Part shown: positions 8,047 to 18,200 of the stretch, in pieces
Numbering within the stretch: the first letter of the stretch is position 1
Layout: the number at the start of each line of letters is the position of its first letter
Source: Verrucomicrobiota bacterium
GTDB lineage: Bacteria; Verrucomicrobiota; Verrucomicrobiia; Opitutales; Opitutaceae
DNA: 47,162 bases
Reading direction: 5' to 3'
Assembly: GCA_016235555.1 (NCBI GenBank)
Contig: JACRKC010000084.1
Span: 1 to 47,162 of the forward strand
Translations under genes and position numbers: made by a program
The notes under the pieces: generated by a model
The model's database searches: none
The model's input: the letters and a program-made list of their open reading frames with translations, nothing else
Told to the model about the DNA's origin: nothing

Positions 8047-9276
8047 TTACTCACTGCGCAGCGCCTCCACGGGTTTGAGCCTTGCCGCCCGCCACGCCGG
8101 CAACAGGCCCGCCAGCGTCGAAATCACGATCGTCAGCCCGACGATCAGCATCACCTCGTTCACCGAGGTGTGCGCCGGCAGTTGTTTGAACTGGTAGAAT
8201 CGCTGGAGCACCTCCTGCCGCTGCGTCACCCGCGCGATGGCCAGCACAATGTCGTTGCGCACGGCCAGCGCGCCGAAGCCGAGCGCGAGCCCGAGCAGCG
8301 TCCCGAACACCCCGATGAACAGCCCTTGCGCACAAAAACACGCCGCCACGTGCCGCGGCGCACCGCCGAGCGCGCCGAGCAGGCCGATCTCACGCGTCTT
8401 TCGCACCACGGAGATGAGCAGCGAACTCGTCACCGAAAACGCCGCCACGATCACCACGAAGAGCAGCAGGAAGAAAATCATGCCCTTCTCCAGATTCAGC
8501 ACCCACAGGAAGTCGGAAAAACTGTCCTGCCAGGAATGCGCCCGCACGCCGCGCGGCACCGCGGCATTGATGAGCGCCACCGCCTCATCCTCGTTCACCC
8601 CGGGCTTCAAGCGCACGTTGATCCCGTGCGCCGCCGGCCCAAGGCCGTAGAGATCCTGCGCCGCTCGCAACGTGCAGTAGAGGGTGTTGCTGTCGAGCTG
8701 CTGGTGTCCGATCTCCAGCACGCCCACGATCTTCAGCTCCCGCGGCAGGAAAACCTCGTCGTTCTTCAATTTCTCAAAGATGAGGGGCGAATACACCTCC
8801 AGCGTGTCACCGACGAAGGCGCCGAGACTGGACGCCAGCTGCGCGCTCAGGATCACCGCGTCGTCGTCGAGGTCATCGAGCCGGCCCCCATGCACAAAGC
8901 GCGCGAGATTCGCCACCTTGTCGATCGTGGCGAGGTCCAGCCCGCGCAGCAGCGGATAAGCGGGACGCTGCTTGTAGACCACCGCCACCGGTCCGGTCGC
9001 ATAGGGTGTGGCGGCAGTCACCCCGGGAACGGAGACGATCCGCTGGATGACGCCGCGGTAGTCGGCCAGGTAGCCGCTCGCCCGCACCTGCACTTCGCCC
9101 TCGGTGTCGACGATCATCCGCCGGATCTCATGGCCAAATCCACCCATCACGCTCGTCACCACGACGAGCAGCGCCACGCCCAGCGCCACGCCCAGCACCG
9201 AAATCGCCGTGAAAAACGGAAACTTCCGCCCGCTCGGGAAGAGCTGCTTCAGGGCGAGGTAGAGATACCAAGGCAT
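8047..9276 (-). CDS. Lipoprotein-releasing ABC transporter permease, LolC/LolE type
   Basis: The 409-residue membrane protein has the standard MacB/FtsX plan: an N-terminal membrane segment (about residues 20-45, FTAISVLGVALGVALLVVV), a periplasmic domain of about 230 residues, and three C-terminal membrane segments ending near LAGLLPAWRAARLKPVEALR. That closing motif (P-A-W-R-A-A...P-x-E-A-L-R) is typical of LolC/LolE. With the neighbouring LolD it would extract lipoproteins from the inner membrane. There is only one permease gene, so a homodimer (LolF-like) arrangement is possible. It lies 89 bases downstream of lysS on the same strand, an order seen in other diderm bacteria. Confidence 0.88.
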   Translation of the reverse strand: MPWYLYLALKQLFPSGRKFPFFTAISVLGVALGVALLVVVTSVMGGFGHEIRRMIVDTEGEVQVRASGYLADYRGVIQRIVSVPGVTAATPYATGPVAVVYKQRPAYPLLRGLDLATIDKVANLARFVHGGRLDDLDDDAVILSAQLASSLGAFVGDTLEVYSPLIFEKLKNDEVFLPRELKIVGVLEIGHQQLDSNTLYCTLRAAQDLYGLGPAAHGINVRLKPGVNEDEAVALINAAVPRGVRAHSWQDSFSDFLWVLNLEKGMIFFLLLFVVIVAAFSVTSSLLISVVRKTREIGLLGALGGAPRHVAACFCAQGLFIGVFGTLLGLALGFGALAVRNDIVLAIARVTQRQEVLQRFYQFKQLPAHTSVNEVMLIVGLTIVISTLAGLLPAWRAARLKPVEALRSE

Positions 9277-9365
9277 CGGGGAAGAAAGGCGAAAAGGCCG
9301 AAGGGCTGAAAGACTGAAGAAACGACGCCGTATGGATTGTTTCAGCCTTTCAGCTTTTCAGGCCT

Positions 9366-10859
9366 TCAGCCCTTCGACTCTCCGGGCCGCAGCTGCGGAA
9401 ACAGAATCACGTCGCGAATACTCTCCGCGCCGGTGAGCAAAATGCACAGCCGGTCGATGCCCACGCCCATGCCACCCGCGGGCGGCATGCCGTGCTCGAG
9501 CGCGAGCAGGAAATCCTGGTCGATGTTCTGCTTCTCCTCGCCCGCCTGCGCCTCGAACATCTGGCGCTGCACGTCGGGATCGTTCTGCTCCGAGTAAGCG
9601 GGCGCCACTTCCATGCCGCCGATGATGCACTCGAACACATCGATCAGGCCCGGGTCCTCGGCGTTGAGCTTCGCGAGCGGACACAGCTCTTTCGGCAGGT
9701 GCGTGACGAACGTCGGCTGGATCAGCGTCGGCTCGATCTTCTTGCCGAAGATCTCGTTCACCACCTCGTGTGTTTCCCAACCGGCGTGGATTTCCAGCCC
9801 GAGCTTCTGCGCGGCTTCGATCGCCTTGGCGCGGTAGTCGGGCGTGTTGCGGAGGGCGCTGAGCTTGAAGCCCGCCGCCTCGTCGATAAGGTCGAAGTAG
9901 CGCGCCTCGCGCCACTCGCCGGCAAAGTTGATCGTCTGGCCGCTCGCCGCATGTTTCACCTCGTGCGTGCCGATGACGTTCGTGCAGATGTCGGCAAAGA
10001 TTCCCTTGAGCAGATCCATCATGCCGCGGAAATCCGAGTAGGCCTGGTAAACCTCGAGCATGGTGAACTCGGGGTTGTGTTTCCGCGAGACGCCTTCGTT
10101 GCGGAAGATGCGCCCGATTTCGAACACGCGATCGTAGCCGCCCACGAGCAGGCGCTTGAGGCGCAGTTCGAGCGCGATGCGCAGGTAGAAATCGGCACCG
10201 AGCGCGTTGTGGTGCGTCACGAACGGCCGCGCCGCCGCGCCGCCCGCCACGCCTTCGAGCACGGGCGTTTCCACCTCGATGAACTTCCGCGCCGCGAGCG
10301 TGGCGCGCACGCTCGACACGATGCGGCTGCGCAACATCAACCGCGCGCGCGACTCGGCGTTCATGATCAAGTCGAGATAGCGCTGGCGGTAGATCGCCTC
10401 GGGATCGGTGAGGCCGTGGAATTTCTCCGGGAGCGGACGCAGCGCCTTGCTCACGAGCGTGAAGGCATCCACGCGCACCGTGATTTCGCCGGTCTTGGTT
10501 TTGAACAGCGCCCCGTTCACCCCGATGATGTCGCCGAGATCGAGCTGCTTCTTGAAGATGCCGTAGCGCTCCTCGCCGAGCACGTCCTTCTTGAAATAGA
10601 GCTGAATCGGCCCCTGCTGGTCCTGGATCTTCACGAACGAGCTGCCACCCTGCACGCGGAAGGTCACGAGGCGGCCGGCGACGGTCACGTTGACGGCGTA
10701 GTCCTGTCCGTCGACGTAGAGCGCTTTGGCCTCGGCGGAGAAGTGGGTGGTCGCGACATTGGCGCGAAACGGATCGAAGCCCGCGGCCCGCATCTCGGCG
10801 AGCTTGGCGCGTCGCACCGCATGCTGGTCGTGGGAGATGTCCTGTGGGTTGTCGCTCAT
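9366..10859 (-). CDS. lysS: Lysyl-tRNA synthetase, class II
   Basis: The 497-residue enzyme charges tRNA-Lys. The N-terminal OB-fold anticodon-binding domain (about residues 55-150) includes VTVAGRLVTFRVQGGSSFVKI and a GPIQLYFKK strand. The catalytic domain has class II motif 2 (VFEIGRIFRNEG, followed by HNPEFTMLE) and motif 3 (GMGVGIDRLCILL). Its length equals typical bacterial LysS. I started at MSDNPQD, which precedes the conserved region by the usual distance; upstream the frame enters a repeat. It is the first gene of the minus-strand run, and its promoter must lie in the repeat-filled divergent gap 10860-11375. No T-box or riboswitch was recognised. Confidence 0.96.
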   Translation of the reverse strand: MSDNPQDISHDQHAVRRAKLAEMRAAGFDPFRANVATTHFSAEAKALYVDGQDYAVNVTVAGRLVTFRVQGGSSFVKIQDQQGPIQLYFKKDVLGEERYGIFKKQLDLGDIIGVNGALFKTKTGEITVRVDAFTLVSKALRPLPEKFHGLTDPEAIYRQRYLDLIMNAESRARLMLRSRIVSSVRATLAARKFIEVETPVLEGVAGGAAARPFVTHHNALGADFYLRIALELRLKRLLVGGYDRVFEIGRIFRNEGVSRKHNPEFTMLEVYQAYSDFRGMMDLLKGIFADICTNVIGTHEVKHAASGQTINFAGEWREARYFDLIDEAAGFKLSALRNTPDYRAKAIEAAQKLGLEIHAGWETHEVVNEIFGKKIEPTLIQPTFVTHLPKELCPLAKLNAEDPGLIDVFECIIGGMEVAPAYSEQNDPDVQRQMFEAQAGEEKQNIDQDFLLALEHGMPPAGGMGVGIDRLCILLTGAESIRDVILFPQLRPGESKG

Positions 10860-10947
10860 GGAACCGCGCAACGTGGCGGGCGGGTGCGCATGGGGCAAAC
10901 GGAATCTCGGCGCCTGCGCCAAGGTCCACGCCCGTCCCGCTCTGCCG

Positions 10948-11134
10948 CAGTAAACATCCCCGGAGCAAGCTCCGGGCATTTGATCAATCCCACCATGTTC
11001 CGCTCCCAACCTCGCCGGTTTTGTGGCACGGGTCTCCTGCCCCGTGATCCACTTCGCCACGGGTCAGGAGACCCGTGCCACCTCCCAACCAAACCGAAGC
11101 CAGCTTCGCGGTCTCGGCCCCACCGCGAATGAAC
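10948..11134 (+). repeat. Frame-and-cassette element, family I copy A
   Basis: Its left frame begins GTAAACATCC and holds the hairpin CCGGAGCAAGCTCCGG and then CATTTGATCAA. The inner REP pair at 11023-11081 starts GTGGCACGGGTCTCC and ends GGAGACCCGTGCCAC. The right frame (11085-11134) holds the hairpin CGAAGCCAGCTTCG and ends CGCGAATGAAC. The right frame matches that of copy B at 46 of 50 positions by eye. The stretch 10860-10947 next to lysS shows nothing recognisable. Confidence 0.8.
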
Positions 11135-11275
11135 GAGGCGAGACGCCTCGTCCACGACCGCCCGCCGTCGTGGCTGAGGCGTCCCGCCTCAGTTCACCCA
11201 CGGCTCCTGGTCTGGTGGAGCGCCTTGACCCCAAGACGCTTTTGTAGGGCGGGGTCGCCGAACCCCGCCTCAGCC
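11135..11275. repeat. Cluster of further REP-like palindromes in the lysS/propeller gene divergent gap
   Basis: An inverted pair GAGGCGAGACGCCTCGTCCAC and GTGGCTGAGGCGTCCCGCC lies at 11135-11195. A GTGGAGCGCCTTGACCCCAAG palindrome begins at 11215, and GTAGGGCGGGGTCGCCGAAC begins at 11244. The remaining 100 bases to the start codon at 11376 show no obvious promoter by eye. Confidence 0.6.
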
Positions 11276-11375
11276 CCAGCGAACCGGCCACCCGCGTCCT
11301 CGCCATGTCGACCGGCCAAGAAACACGCAGCATCCTCTCTTGCCACATTTCTGCATTTACGGCTTGCTGCCCAAC

Positions 11376-14300
11376 ATGACCCCCGCGGCCCGGATTCGGT
11401 CTCTCGCCCGCCTCGTCCTCGCGCCCCTCGCCTTCAGCCCGCCCGCACTGCGCGCACAGGCCTGGCTGCTCGACCCCGCCGCCCGACCGGCGATTTATCA
11501 GGAGGCACCTGCGTTGTCCGGCGCGTCGTTCACGCCGTTGTCCGATGGACGGGTGCTGGCCTACGGAGCGTTTTCGCACGCCGACGGGCGCGCCGTCCCC
11601 GGCCTCGCCCTCGTCCGCGCGAACGGCGTCACCGAGCCTGCCTTCGCCGCCGAGAATTCCGCGACCGATCGGGTCACGGCGGCAGCGCCGCTCACGGACG
11701 CACGATTCCTCGCGGTCACCTCCAAGGCCCCGCCAGTGGCGATCCCCTACTTCTATTCGAACGGCGACATCGCTGTAACACCGATCATCGATCCGGGAAT
11801 CGTCAGCCGAGGCGACACCGTTTCCATCCGCGGCTCACCTTCCAACCTTGTCCGCCTGCTCGCCGACGGTCGACGCGACCCGGCCTTCACGCCGCTCGCG
11901 TGCGACGGCGGCCCAAACCTCACGCCGCTCCCCGACGGACGCGTGCTCGTCTGGGGCAGCTACCGCACCCTCGGCGGCGCACCCCGTAACAGCCTCGCCC
12001 GCCTCAACGCCGACGGCTCGCTCGATCCCGCCTACCTGCCGTCGCTCGCGGCCGTGCCCGTCGTCATCGCAAACCTGGCCGTCGGCACGGACAGCTCGGC
12101 CGTCGTGAGCGGTTTCTATTACGACGCGGATTTCCGCATCACCTACTTCTTCAAGCGCCTCAACTCCGACGGCAGCGTCGATCCCCAGTTCGTCCCAGCG
12201 CGCATCACCTCGACTTTTGAGCAACTGGCCGTGCAGGCAGATGGTCGCGTGCTCGCCGGCAGCGGCCCGCTCGCCCGCTACACGCCGACCGGGACCGTCG
12301 ACCCGACTTACAACGTGCGCGTGCCGACGCGAAACAACGGTATCACCCGCATCGCCCCGCTCCCCAACTCCCACCTCGCCGTCCAGTCCTACTACACCAC
12401 CCCGGCCGGTTATGCCCTGACGGGCGTTTTCATCCTCGGCCCCGACGGCGAACTCGAGCGCGATTTCCAAGCCGAGCCCGGCGCACCCAACTCCCATCGC
12501 CTACTCGCGGCGTTTCCGGACGGACGGCTCCTCCTCCTGCGCAGCAGCGCCACGCTCGCCGTCACCTACGGCGAGCCCATCTCCGCGACCGATCCCGCCG
12601 TGGCCTCCGCCGCCACGGCGACCGCCGCGAGCACCGGCGCCACGATCAGCACCGTCGTGCCCATCTACGTCGAGCCCACCGAAACCGCCCAGTCGCTCGC
12701 CGTGGCTACCGATCCAAGAAGTCCGGCCGTGCCGTTCGGCTTCAGCCCCACATTGCGCTCGACCGCCTATATCACGCGGCTCGATGCCGATGACCGCGGG
12801 CGCGTTTACGCGAGCGGCAACTTCACGCATGTCGAAGGCCAGCCGCGCCCCGGTTTCGCGCGCTTCCTTGCCAGCGGCGCGTTTGATCCGTCGTTTGCCC
12901 CGCCGTCGGCCGCACTACAACTCGTGTTGCCCGACGGCCGCGTGATCGTGCGTCAGTCGGGCAAGCTCACGCGCTTGCGCGACGATGGCACAGTCGACTC
13001 CGGTTTCAGCGTGCCCGCCGCCCTCGACAAAGACACCACCCGCGTGCTCACCGCCGCGCCCGACGGCTCGCCCGTCGGGGCGGGCCGGCTGCTCCTTTCG
13101 GTGCTCGAACCCAACACGTCCAGCGAGGCCAGCCTCAAGCTCGTCTGGCTCGGCCCGGGCGGCGAGCGCCTCACGACGTTGCCGACGGTGTTTGGGGGAT
13201 TCGGATACTGGACCTACACCTACCTCATTAACCCCGGGCCGATCATCCCAATAACTCCCGTCATTCCGACCCCAGGCGGAGGCACTTCCAGCACCACCGT
13301 GCCAGCCACGGCCACGGCCGCGACCGCGGACATCACCACCGCGGCGGTGGCAGTCGCCGCCGGAGCCGCAACCGCGACGGCTTCGGCTGGCGCGACGACC
13401 GCCAACATTCCGGTGATCACTACTCCCGTTGCGAACCCGCAACCCGCCACACCCGTCACTCCGATTGTCCCGGTGACTCTGAAATTCGTCGCCACCAACG
13501 CCATCAACGCCGCCCGCCTCCTCCCCGACGGCCGGTTGCTCATCACTGGGTCTTTCCGCTCCGTCGGCGCTACTGCCGTGCGCGACGGCGTTGCAACAGT
13601 CACGGTCGGCAGCAACACAATCGCCGGTGTTGCTTGGCTCACCGCTGACGGCTGGCCCGTGCCGATCAATTCGTCACCGCCTCCGACAATGCCCGCCACC
13701 GATGCAACCTCGCTCGGTGTGTCTTCAGCCATCTCGTCACCTATTTCCATTCCGCTCCCCGACGGCACCGCGCTCGTCTTCGACACCGTCGTTGACCGCG
13801 GCCTCGGTCGCACCCGCGCCCGCCGCCTCCGCGACGATGGCACGTTCGACCCGCAGTTCGCCCCCGCGCTCGGCTCGCTGCCCACCGCCACGCGCGTGCT
13901 GTCCGACGGATCGTTCTTCGTGAACGGCCGGCGCCTCCTGCCTTCCTCCGCCCTCGATCTCAATTTCGCACCTTCCGCTACCGTCGGCACCGTCGCCGCT
14001 CCGCTCGCCGCCGCCGCGATCACCCACGCCGGACACCTCTGGATCGCGGGTTACTTCGACACGCTCGATGGCCAGCCGCGCGCCTCGCTCGCCCGCTACG
14101 AATCGCGCGAGATCGTCGGCTTCACCTTCGTGCCCACCGCGCAGACGCTCGTCACCGGCCGCACCGCCACCTTCACCTCGGTGCTCGGCACCAACCAGCC
14201 CGCGACCTTCCGCTGGACCCTCAACGGCGCCACCGTCCCCGGCGCCACCGACGCGACCCTCGTCCTCGCCAACACCTCCGCCGCGTCCGCCGGCGACTAC

Positions 14301-15221
14301 CGCGCCATCGCCACCATCGCCGGCCGCGAAATCGCGAGCCCGCCCGCCACGCTCACGCTCACGCCCAACACCTCGCGCCTCGTCAACTTCTCCGCCCGCG
14401 GCGCCGTCGCCCCCAACTCGCCGCTCATCACCGGATTCGTCGGCGCCGACGTGCCGCCGCGGCCCGTGCTCGTGCGCGCCCTCGGCCGTGGCCTGCCGGT
14501 GAGCGGTGTTGCGACCGGCACGTTTGCGATTTCCTTCGCCTCCTGGGTGCTGCCCGATCCCGTGCTCACGCTCTACCGCGGCAGCACCAAGATCGGTGAG
14601 GATCGCGGCGGCGCGGCGAGCCGGGCCGCCGCGGTCCTCGGCCTCGCCGTCGGCGCCACACCGGTGCGCACGTTCGCGTCCTTGCCTCTCACGATCAACT
14701 ACGGTTCCGCCCTGTGGCCCAGCCTCGGCGCCGGCGCCTACACCGCCGTCATCGGCAGCGGCGACGGCGGCAGCGGCGTGATCATCCTTGAACTCTTCGA
14801 CAGTGCCGCGAGTCCCGCCCCGGCGCTGGTCCGCAATTTTTCCGTCCGGGGTCGCACGGCCCCCGGCACCGACGTGCTCACCGCCGGCTTCGTCGTCGCC
14901 GGCAACGGCCCGCGGCGCCTGCTGATTCGCGGACTCGGCCCCGCTCTCGGCGGCTTCGGCATCGGCGGCGCGATCGCCGAGGTGCGCCTGCACGTGTTCT
15001 CCTCCGCCGCTTCGGCGCCGATCGCGTTCAACTTCGGGTGGGCCGACGATCCCGCTCTCGCCGCGGCGGCCCGGGGCGCGCAGGCCTTCGCGCTGCCGGC
15101 CGGCAGCGGCGATGCCGCCCTGCTGCTCACGCTCGAGCCCGGCGCCTATACCGCCCAGCTCTCCGGCGCCGGCAGCGCCGCGGGCAACGCGATGATCGAG
15201 CTCTACCTCGTCGAAAACTGA
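11376..15221 (+). CDS. Secreted delta-60-repeat propeller protein with Ig-like and duplicated C-terminal modules (paralogue 1)
   Basis: The 1,281-residue protein has a Sec signal peptide (residues 1-28, cut near LRAQA). Repeats of the delta-60/DUF5122 type follow, for example PDGRVLVWGSY with RLNADGSLDPAY, up to about residue 905. An Ig-like domain with FRWTLNGATVPGATDATLVL spans about 910-990. Two tandem copies of a module follow, one with RLVNFSARG and one with LVRNFSVRG...AGFVVAGNGPRRLLIRGLGP. A Thr/Ala/Pro-rich stretch (about residues 607-705) interrupts the propeller and is absent from paralogue 2. I took the ATG at the signal peptide rather than a TTG 12 codons upstream. The product is probably surface-exposed or released; no sorting signal or enzyme motif was seen. 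Only 8 bases separate it from the next gene. Confidence 0.88.
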   Translation: MTPAARIRSLARLVLAPLAFSPPALRAQAWLLDPAARPAIYQEAPALSGASFTPLSDGRVLAYGAFSHADGRAVPGLALVRANGVTEPAFAAENSATDRVTAAAPLTDARFLAVTSKAPPVAIPYFYSNGDIAVTPIIDPGIVSRGDTVSIRGSPSNLVRLLADGRRDPAFTPLACDGGPNLTPLPDGRVLVWGSYRTLGGAPRNSLARLNADGSLDPAYLPSLAAVPVVIANLAVGTDSSAVVSGFYYDADFRITYFFKRLNSDGSVDPQFVPARITSTFEQLAVQADGRVLAGSGPLARYTPTGTVDPTYNVRVPTRNNGITRIAPLPNSHLAVQSYYTTPAGYALTGVFILGPDGELERDFQAEPGAPNSHRLLAAFPDGRLLLLRSSATLAVTYGEPISATDPAVASAATATAASTGATISTVVPIYVEPTETAQSLAVATDPRSPAVPFGFSPTLRSTAYITRLDADDRGRVYASGNFTHVEGQPRPGFARFLASGAFDPSFAPPSAALQLVLPDGRVIVRQSGKLTRLRDDGTVDSGFSVPAALDKDTTRVLTAAPDGSPVGAGRLLLSVLEPNTSSEASLKLVWLGPGGERLTTLPTVFGGFGYWTYTYLINPGPIIPITPVIPTPGGGTSSTTVPATATAATADITTAAVAVAAGAATATASAGATTANIPVITTPVANPQPATPVTPIVPVTLKFVATNAINAARLLPDGRLLITGSFRSVGATAVRDGVATVTVGSNTIAGVAWLTADGWPVPINSSPPPTMPATDATSLGVSSAISSPISIPLPDGTALVFDTVVDRGLGRTRARRLRDDGTFDPQFAPALGSLPTATRVLSDGSFFVNGRRLLPSSALDLNFAPSATVGTVAAPLAAAAITHAGHLWIAGYFDTLDGQPRASLARYESREIVGFTFVPTAQTLVTGRTATFTSVLGTNQPATFRWTLNGATVPGATDATLVLANTSAASAGDYRAIATIAGREIASPPATLTLTPNTSRLVNFSARGAVAPNSPLITGFVGADVPPRPVLVRALGRGLPVSGVATGTFAISFASWVLPDPVLTLYRGSTKIGEDRGGAASRAAAVLGLAVGATPVRTFASLPLTINYGSALWPSLGAGAYTAVIGSGDGGSGVIILELFDSAASPAPALVRNFSVRGRTAPGTDVLTAGFVVAGNGPRRLLIRGLGPALGGFGIGGAIAEVRLHVFSSAASAPIAFNFGWADDPALAAAARGAQAFALPAGSGDAALLLTLEPGAYTAQLSGAGSAAGNAMIELYLVEN

Positions 15222-15229
15222 CCGCGACC

Positions 15230-18200
15230 ATGCGCCGCTCTCTCCTCGCCCTCGCCGCCGGCCTCGGCCTCGGGTTCGCACCGGCGCTCTCCGCGCAGAC
15301 CTGGTCGCTCGATCCTTCGTTCGCGCCCACCCTGGTGCTGGACGACGCCAACATCCCGGTTTCCAACCTGCGATTGCTGCCCACGCCCACCGGCCAGTTT
15401 CTCGTCCTCGGCAATTTCAACCGCGCCGACGGCGTCGCGGCGGCCGGTCTCGTGCGCCTCAACGCCGACCTCACCCTCGATCGCACCTTCGTCCCGGAGA
15501 TCACCACCAACGAAACGCCCCTCGCCGTCGCGCCGCTCTCCGCCGGCCGCGTGTTGCTGGCCGTGCGCCAGACCGGCGGCTTCGAAGATGCGCGCTTCTC
15601 CAGCGCCGACCGCGTCTACCGGCTCCGCGCCGACGGACGCAAAGACCCGGATTTCCCGCGCGTCGAGATTTCCGGCACGTTCAACCTCGTGCCGTTGCCC
15701 GGCGGCCGCGCCTTCGCCTACGGCACCTTTCGCACTTACGCCGGATTCGGTCACCGCGGCGTGATCCGCCTCCTGGACGACGGCACCGCGGACCGCAGCT
15801 TCATCACGCAGACCTCCGTCGACGACTCGTGGACGCTCGCGCCCGGCCCGGCCGATACGCTGGCGGTGAGCGACTGGTCATCCGCCGGGAGCTTCAGCTT
15901 CCTCTTCGTAAACCGCCTCCGCGCCGATGGGTCGATCGATCCGACGTTCACGCCGGCCGTGCGCGAAGGCTTCCCCCTGCTCGCCATGCAGCCGGACGGC
16001 GCGATCGTCGCATGCGCCTACGGCAATCGCCCCGTGTGCTACTGGCCCGACGGTTCGCTCTCACCCACCTACGCGCGGCACGCCTCGCTGGCGAACGTGC
16101 GGGCCCTCGTGCCGCTCTCCGGCGGTCGCGTCGCCGTGCAATCCAACACCGACTTCAGCCGCGGCCCCTCGAACCCCTACGGCGGCGTCTACGTGCTGAC
16201 GCTCGAGGGCGAAATCGAAACCGACCTCCGCCGCGCCGCCGGCACCACCGATCAACTCGGCGTGCTCGCCGCCCTGCCCGACGACCGGCTCCTGCTCACG
16301 CGCGCGCCGCTGGGCCCGAATCCCACCTCCGCCGTGCCGCCCACCAATCGCACCCTCGCCCTCGCTTCGGCCGACGGCCGCTCACTCACGCCCTTCCCCA
16401 CCGCGCTCGCGGCGCGCTACGAACCTTCGGTCTCAGCCATTGCGATCGATGCCACCGGCCGCGCCATCGTCCAGGGTGACTTCATCTACCCCAACCGCCA
16501 GTCGCAGGCCTTCCTCACGCGCCTCCTGCCCGGCGGTGTGCCCGATCCCTCGTTCCCGCGCGACGCGGGCAACTTTTCTCTCACGCTCGCGCTGCCGGAC
16601 GGCGGCGCCATCGTGCGCAGCGGTTCGGCGGGTTACATTGCTGCCGACGGCACTCGCAAGTTCGACGTTCGCTACCTGCGCTGGCGCGCCGATGGCACCA
16701 CCGATTGGGCGTTCTCGTTTCCTGCGTCCCTCGAATCTTCCCTCGTGAACTGGGTCACCGCGACGCCCGATGGCCGCCTGCTCGTCGCCGTTCGTCGCAC
16801 GTCACCCAACCCCGCTCAGCTCACGGGTTCATCGCTCGTTTGGCTCGCCGCCGATGGGCGGATCCTCGACACGCTACCGCCGATCTTTTCGTTGGTCGGG
16901 CTCTCCGCGCAACCGCTCGCCGATGGCCGGCTGCTCGTCGCCGGCGGATTCACGCGCGTCGATGGCACACCCTGGCCGTATGTGGCGCGCCTGCTCGCGA
17001 GCGGCGAACTCGACCGCAGCTACACCGCGCCCGCGCTGCCGCTGGACCAGATCGATTCCGCCCAGACGCTCCCCGATGGCCGCGCGGTCGTGTTCGGACG
17101 CATCTGGGTCAACGGCGTGTCCCAACCCCGCGCCCTCCGGTTGCGTGCCGATGGATCGCTCGATCCCGATTATCTCGTCCCCGTCACGCGCTTCGGCAGC
17201 CGGTTGCTCCCCGACGGTTCCTTCGTCACCGCCACCCAGCGATTCACGCCGGACGGTGCACTCGATCTCAACTTCACGCCCTTGCTGGTGCGCGACGGAG
17301 CGCCGGGCACGCTCGGAGCCGCCGCCCTCGGACCGGATGGCGCCCTGTGGGTGGGCGGCCGGTTCTCCGAAATCGCCGGCGTCGCGCCGCGCCCGGCTCT
17401 CGCACGTTTTCTCCCCGCGGAGCGCGTCGCCATCACCGTGGCGCCGGCCGACATCACCGTCGCGCAAGGCGCGACCGCCACCTTGCGCGTCGGCCTCGGC
17501 ACCGCGCGGCCCGCCACCTACCAGTGGACCCGCGACGGCGTGCCGGTGCCCGGCGCCACGCGGTCGGAGTTGGAAATCGTCGCCGCCCGCCCCGAGGCCG
17601 CCGGCACGTATCGCGTCAGTATCGCCGTCGCCGGCCAGACGCTCGTGAGTCCACCGGCCGCCGTCACCGTCGCCCGCAATACCACGCGGCTGGTCAACAT
17701 CTCGGCGCGCACCCTCGTGACTCCCGCCGCGCCCTTGTCCGCTGGTTTCGTCCGCGCGGGCGGCGACGCGCCGCAGCCCATCTTGTTGCGCGCCGTGGGG
17801 CAGGGATTGCAGATTTTTCAGTCCACCATGCTCCGCGATCCGGTGCTCACGCTTCGTGACGGCGCCCGCATCGTCGCCCAGGACCGCGGCGGCGTGAACG
17901 AGCCAGCGATCGTCACACGCGCCCAACAGGTCGGCGCGTTTCCCATGGATCTGAGCCAAGGTTTTTTGGGTGGCACCTTGGGCTCGGGCCTCGCGCTCAA
18001 TCTCGGCGGCGGTGCGTTTACCTTCACCGCCGCCAGCGGCGATGGTGGCTCCGGCGTCTGCTTGTTGGAATACTACGACGCCGCTCCCGCCGGCACCGCC
18101 CTCGCGGCGCGCAATCTGTCCGTGCTCGCCCCCACCGGCCTCGGCAACTCGCTCCTCACCGCCGGCTTCGTCGTCGCCGGCAACGGCCCGCTCCGCGTGC

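Noticed and set aside
11085-11134. A short open frame ending in GAATGAAC as a leader peptide
   Set aside because: The ATG is followed by unrelated sequence in copies A and B with no conserved peptide, so it is better seen as part of the repeat.
10860-11375. A T-box or riboswitch upstream of lysS
   Set aside because: No conserved leader motif was seen; the structure present is repeat-derived and mostly on the far side of the divergent gap.
13737-15281. A minus-strand frame of about 514 codons opposite the first propeller gene
   Set aside because: Its sequence is low-complexity Gly/Ala/Arg/Glu with no motif, while the plus strand has a clear domain architecture there.
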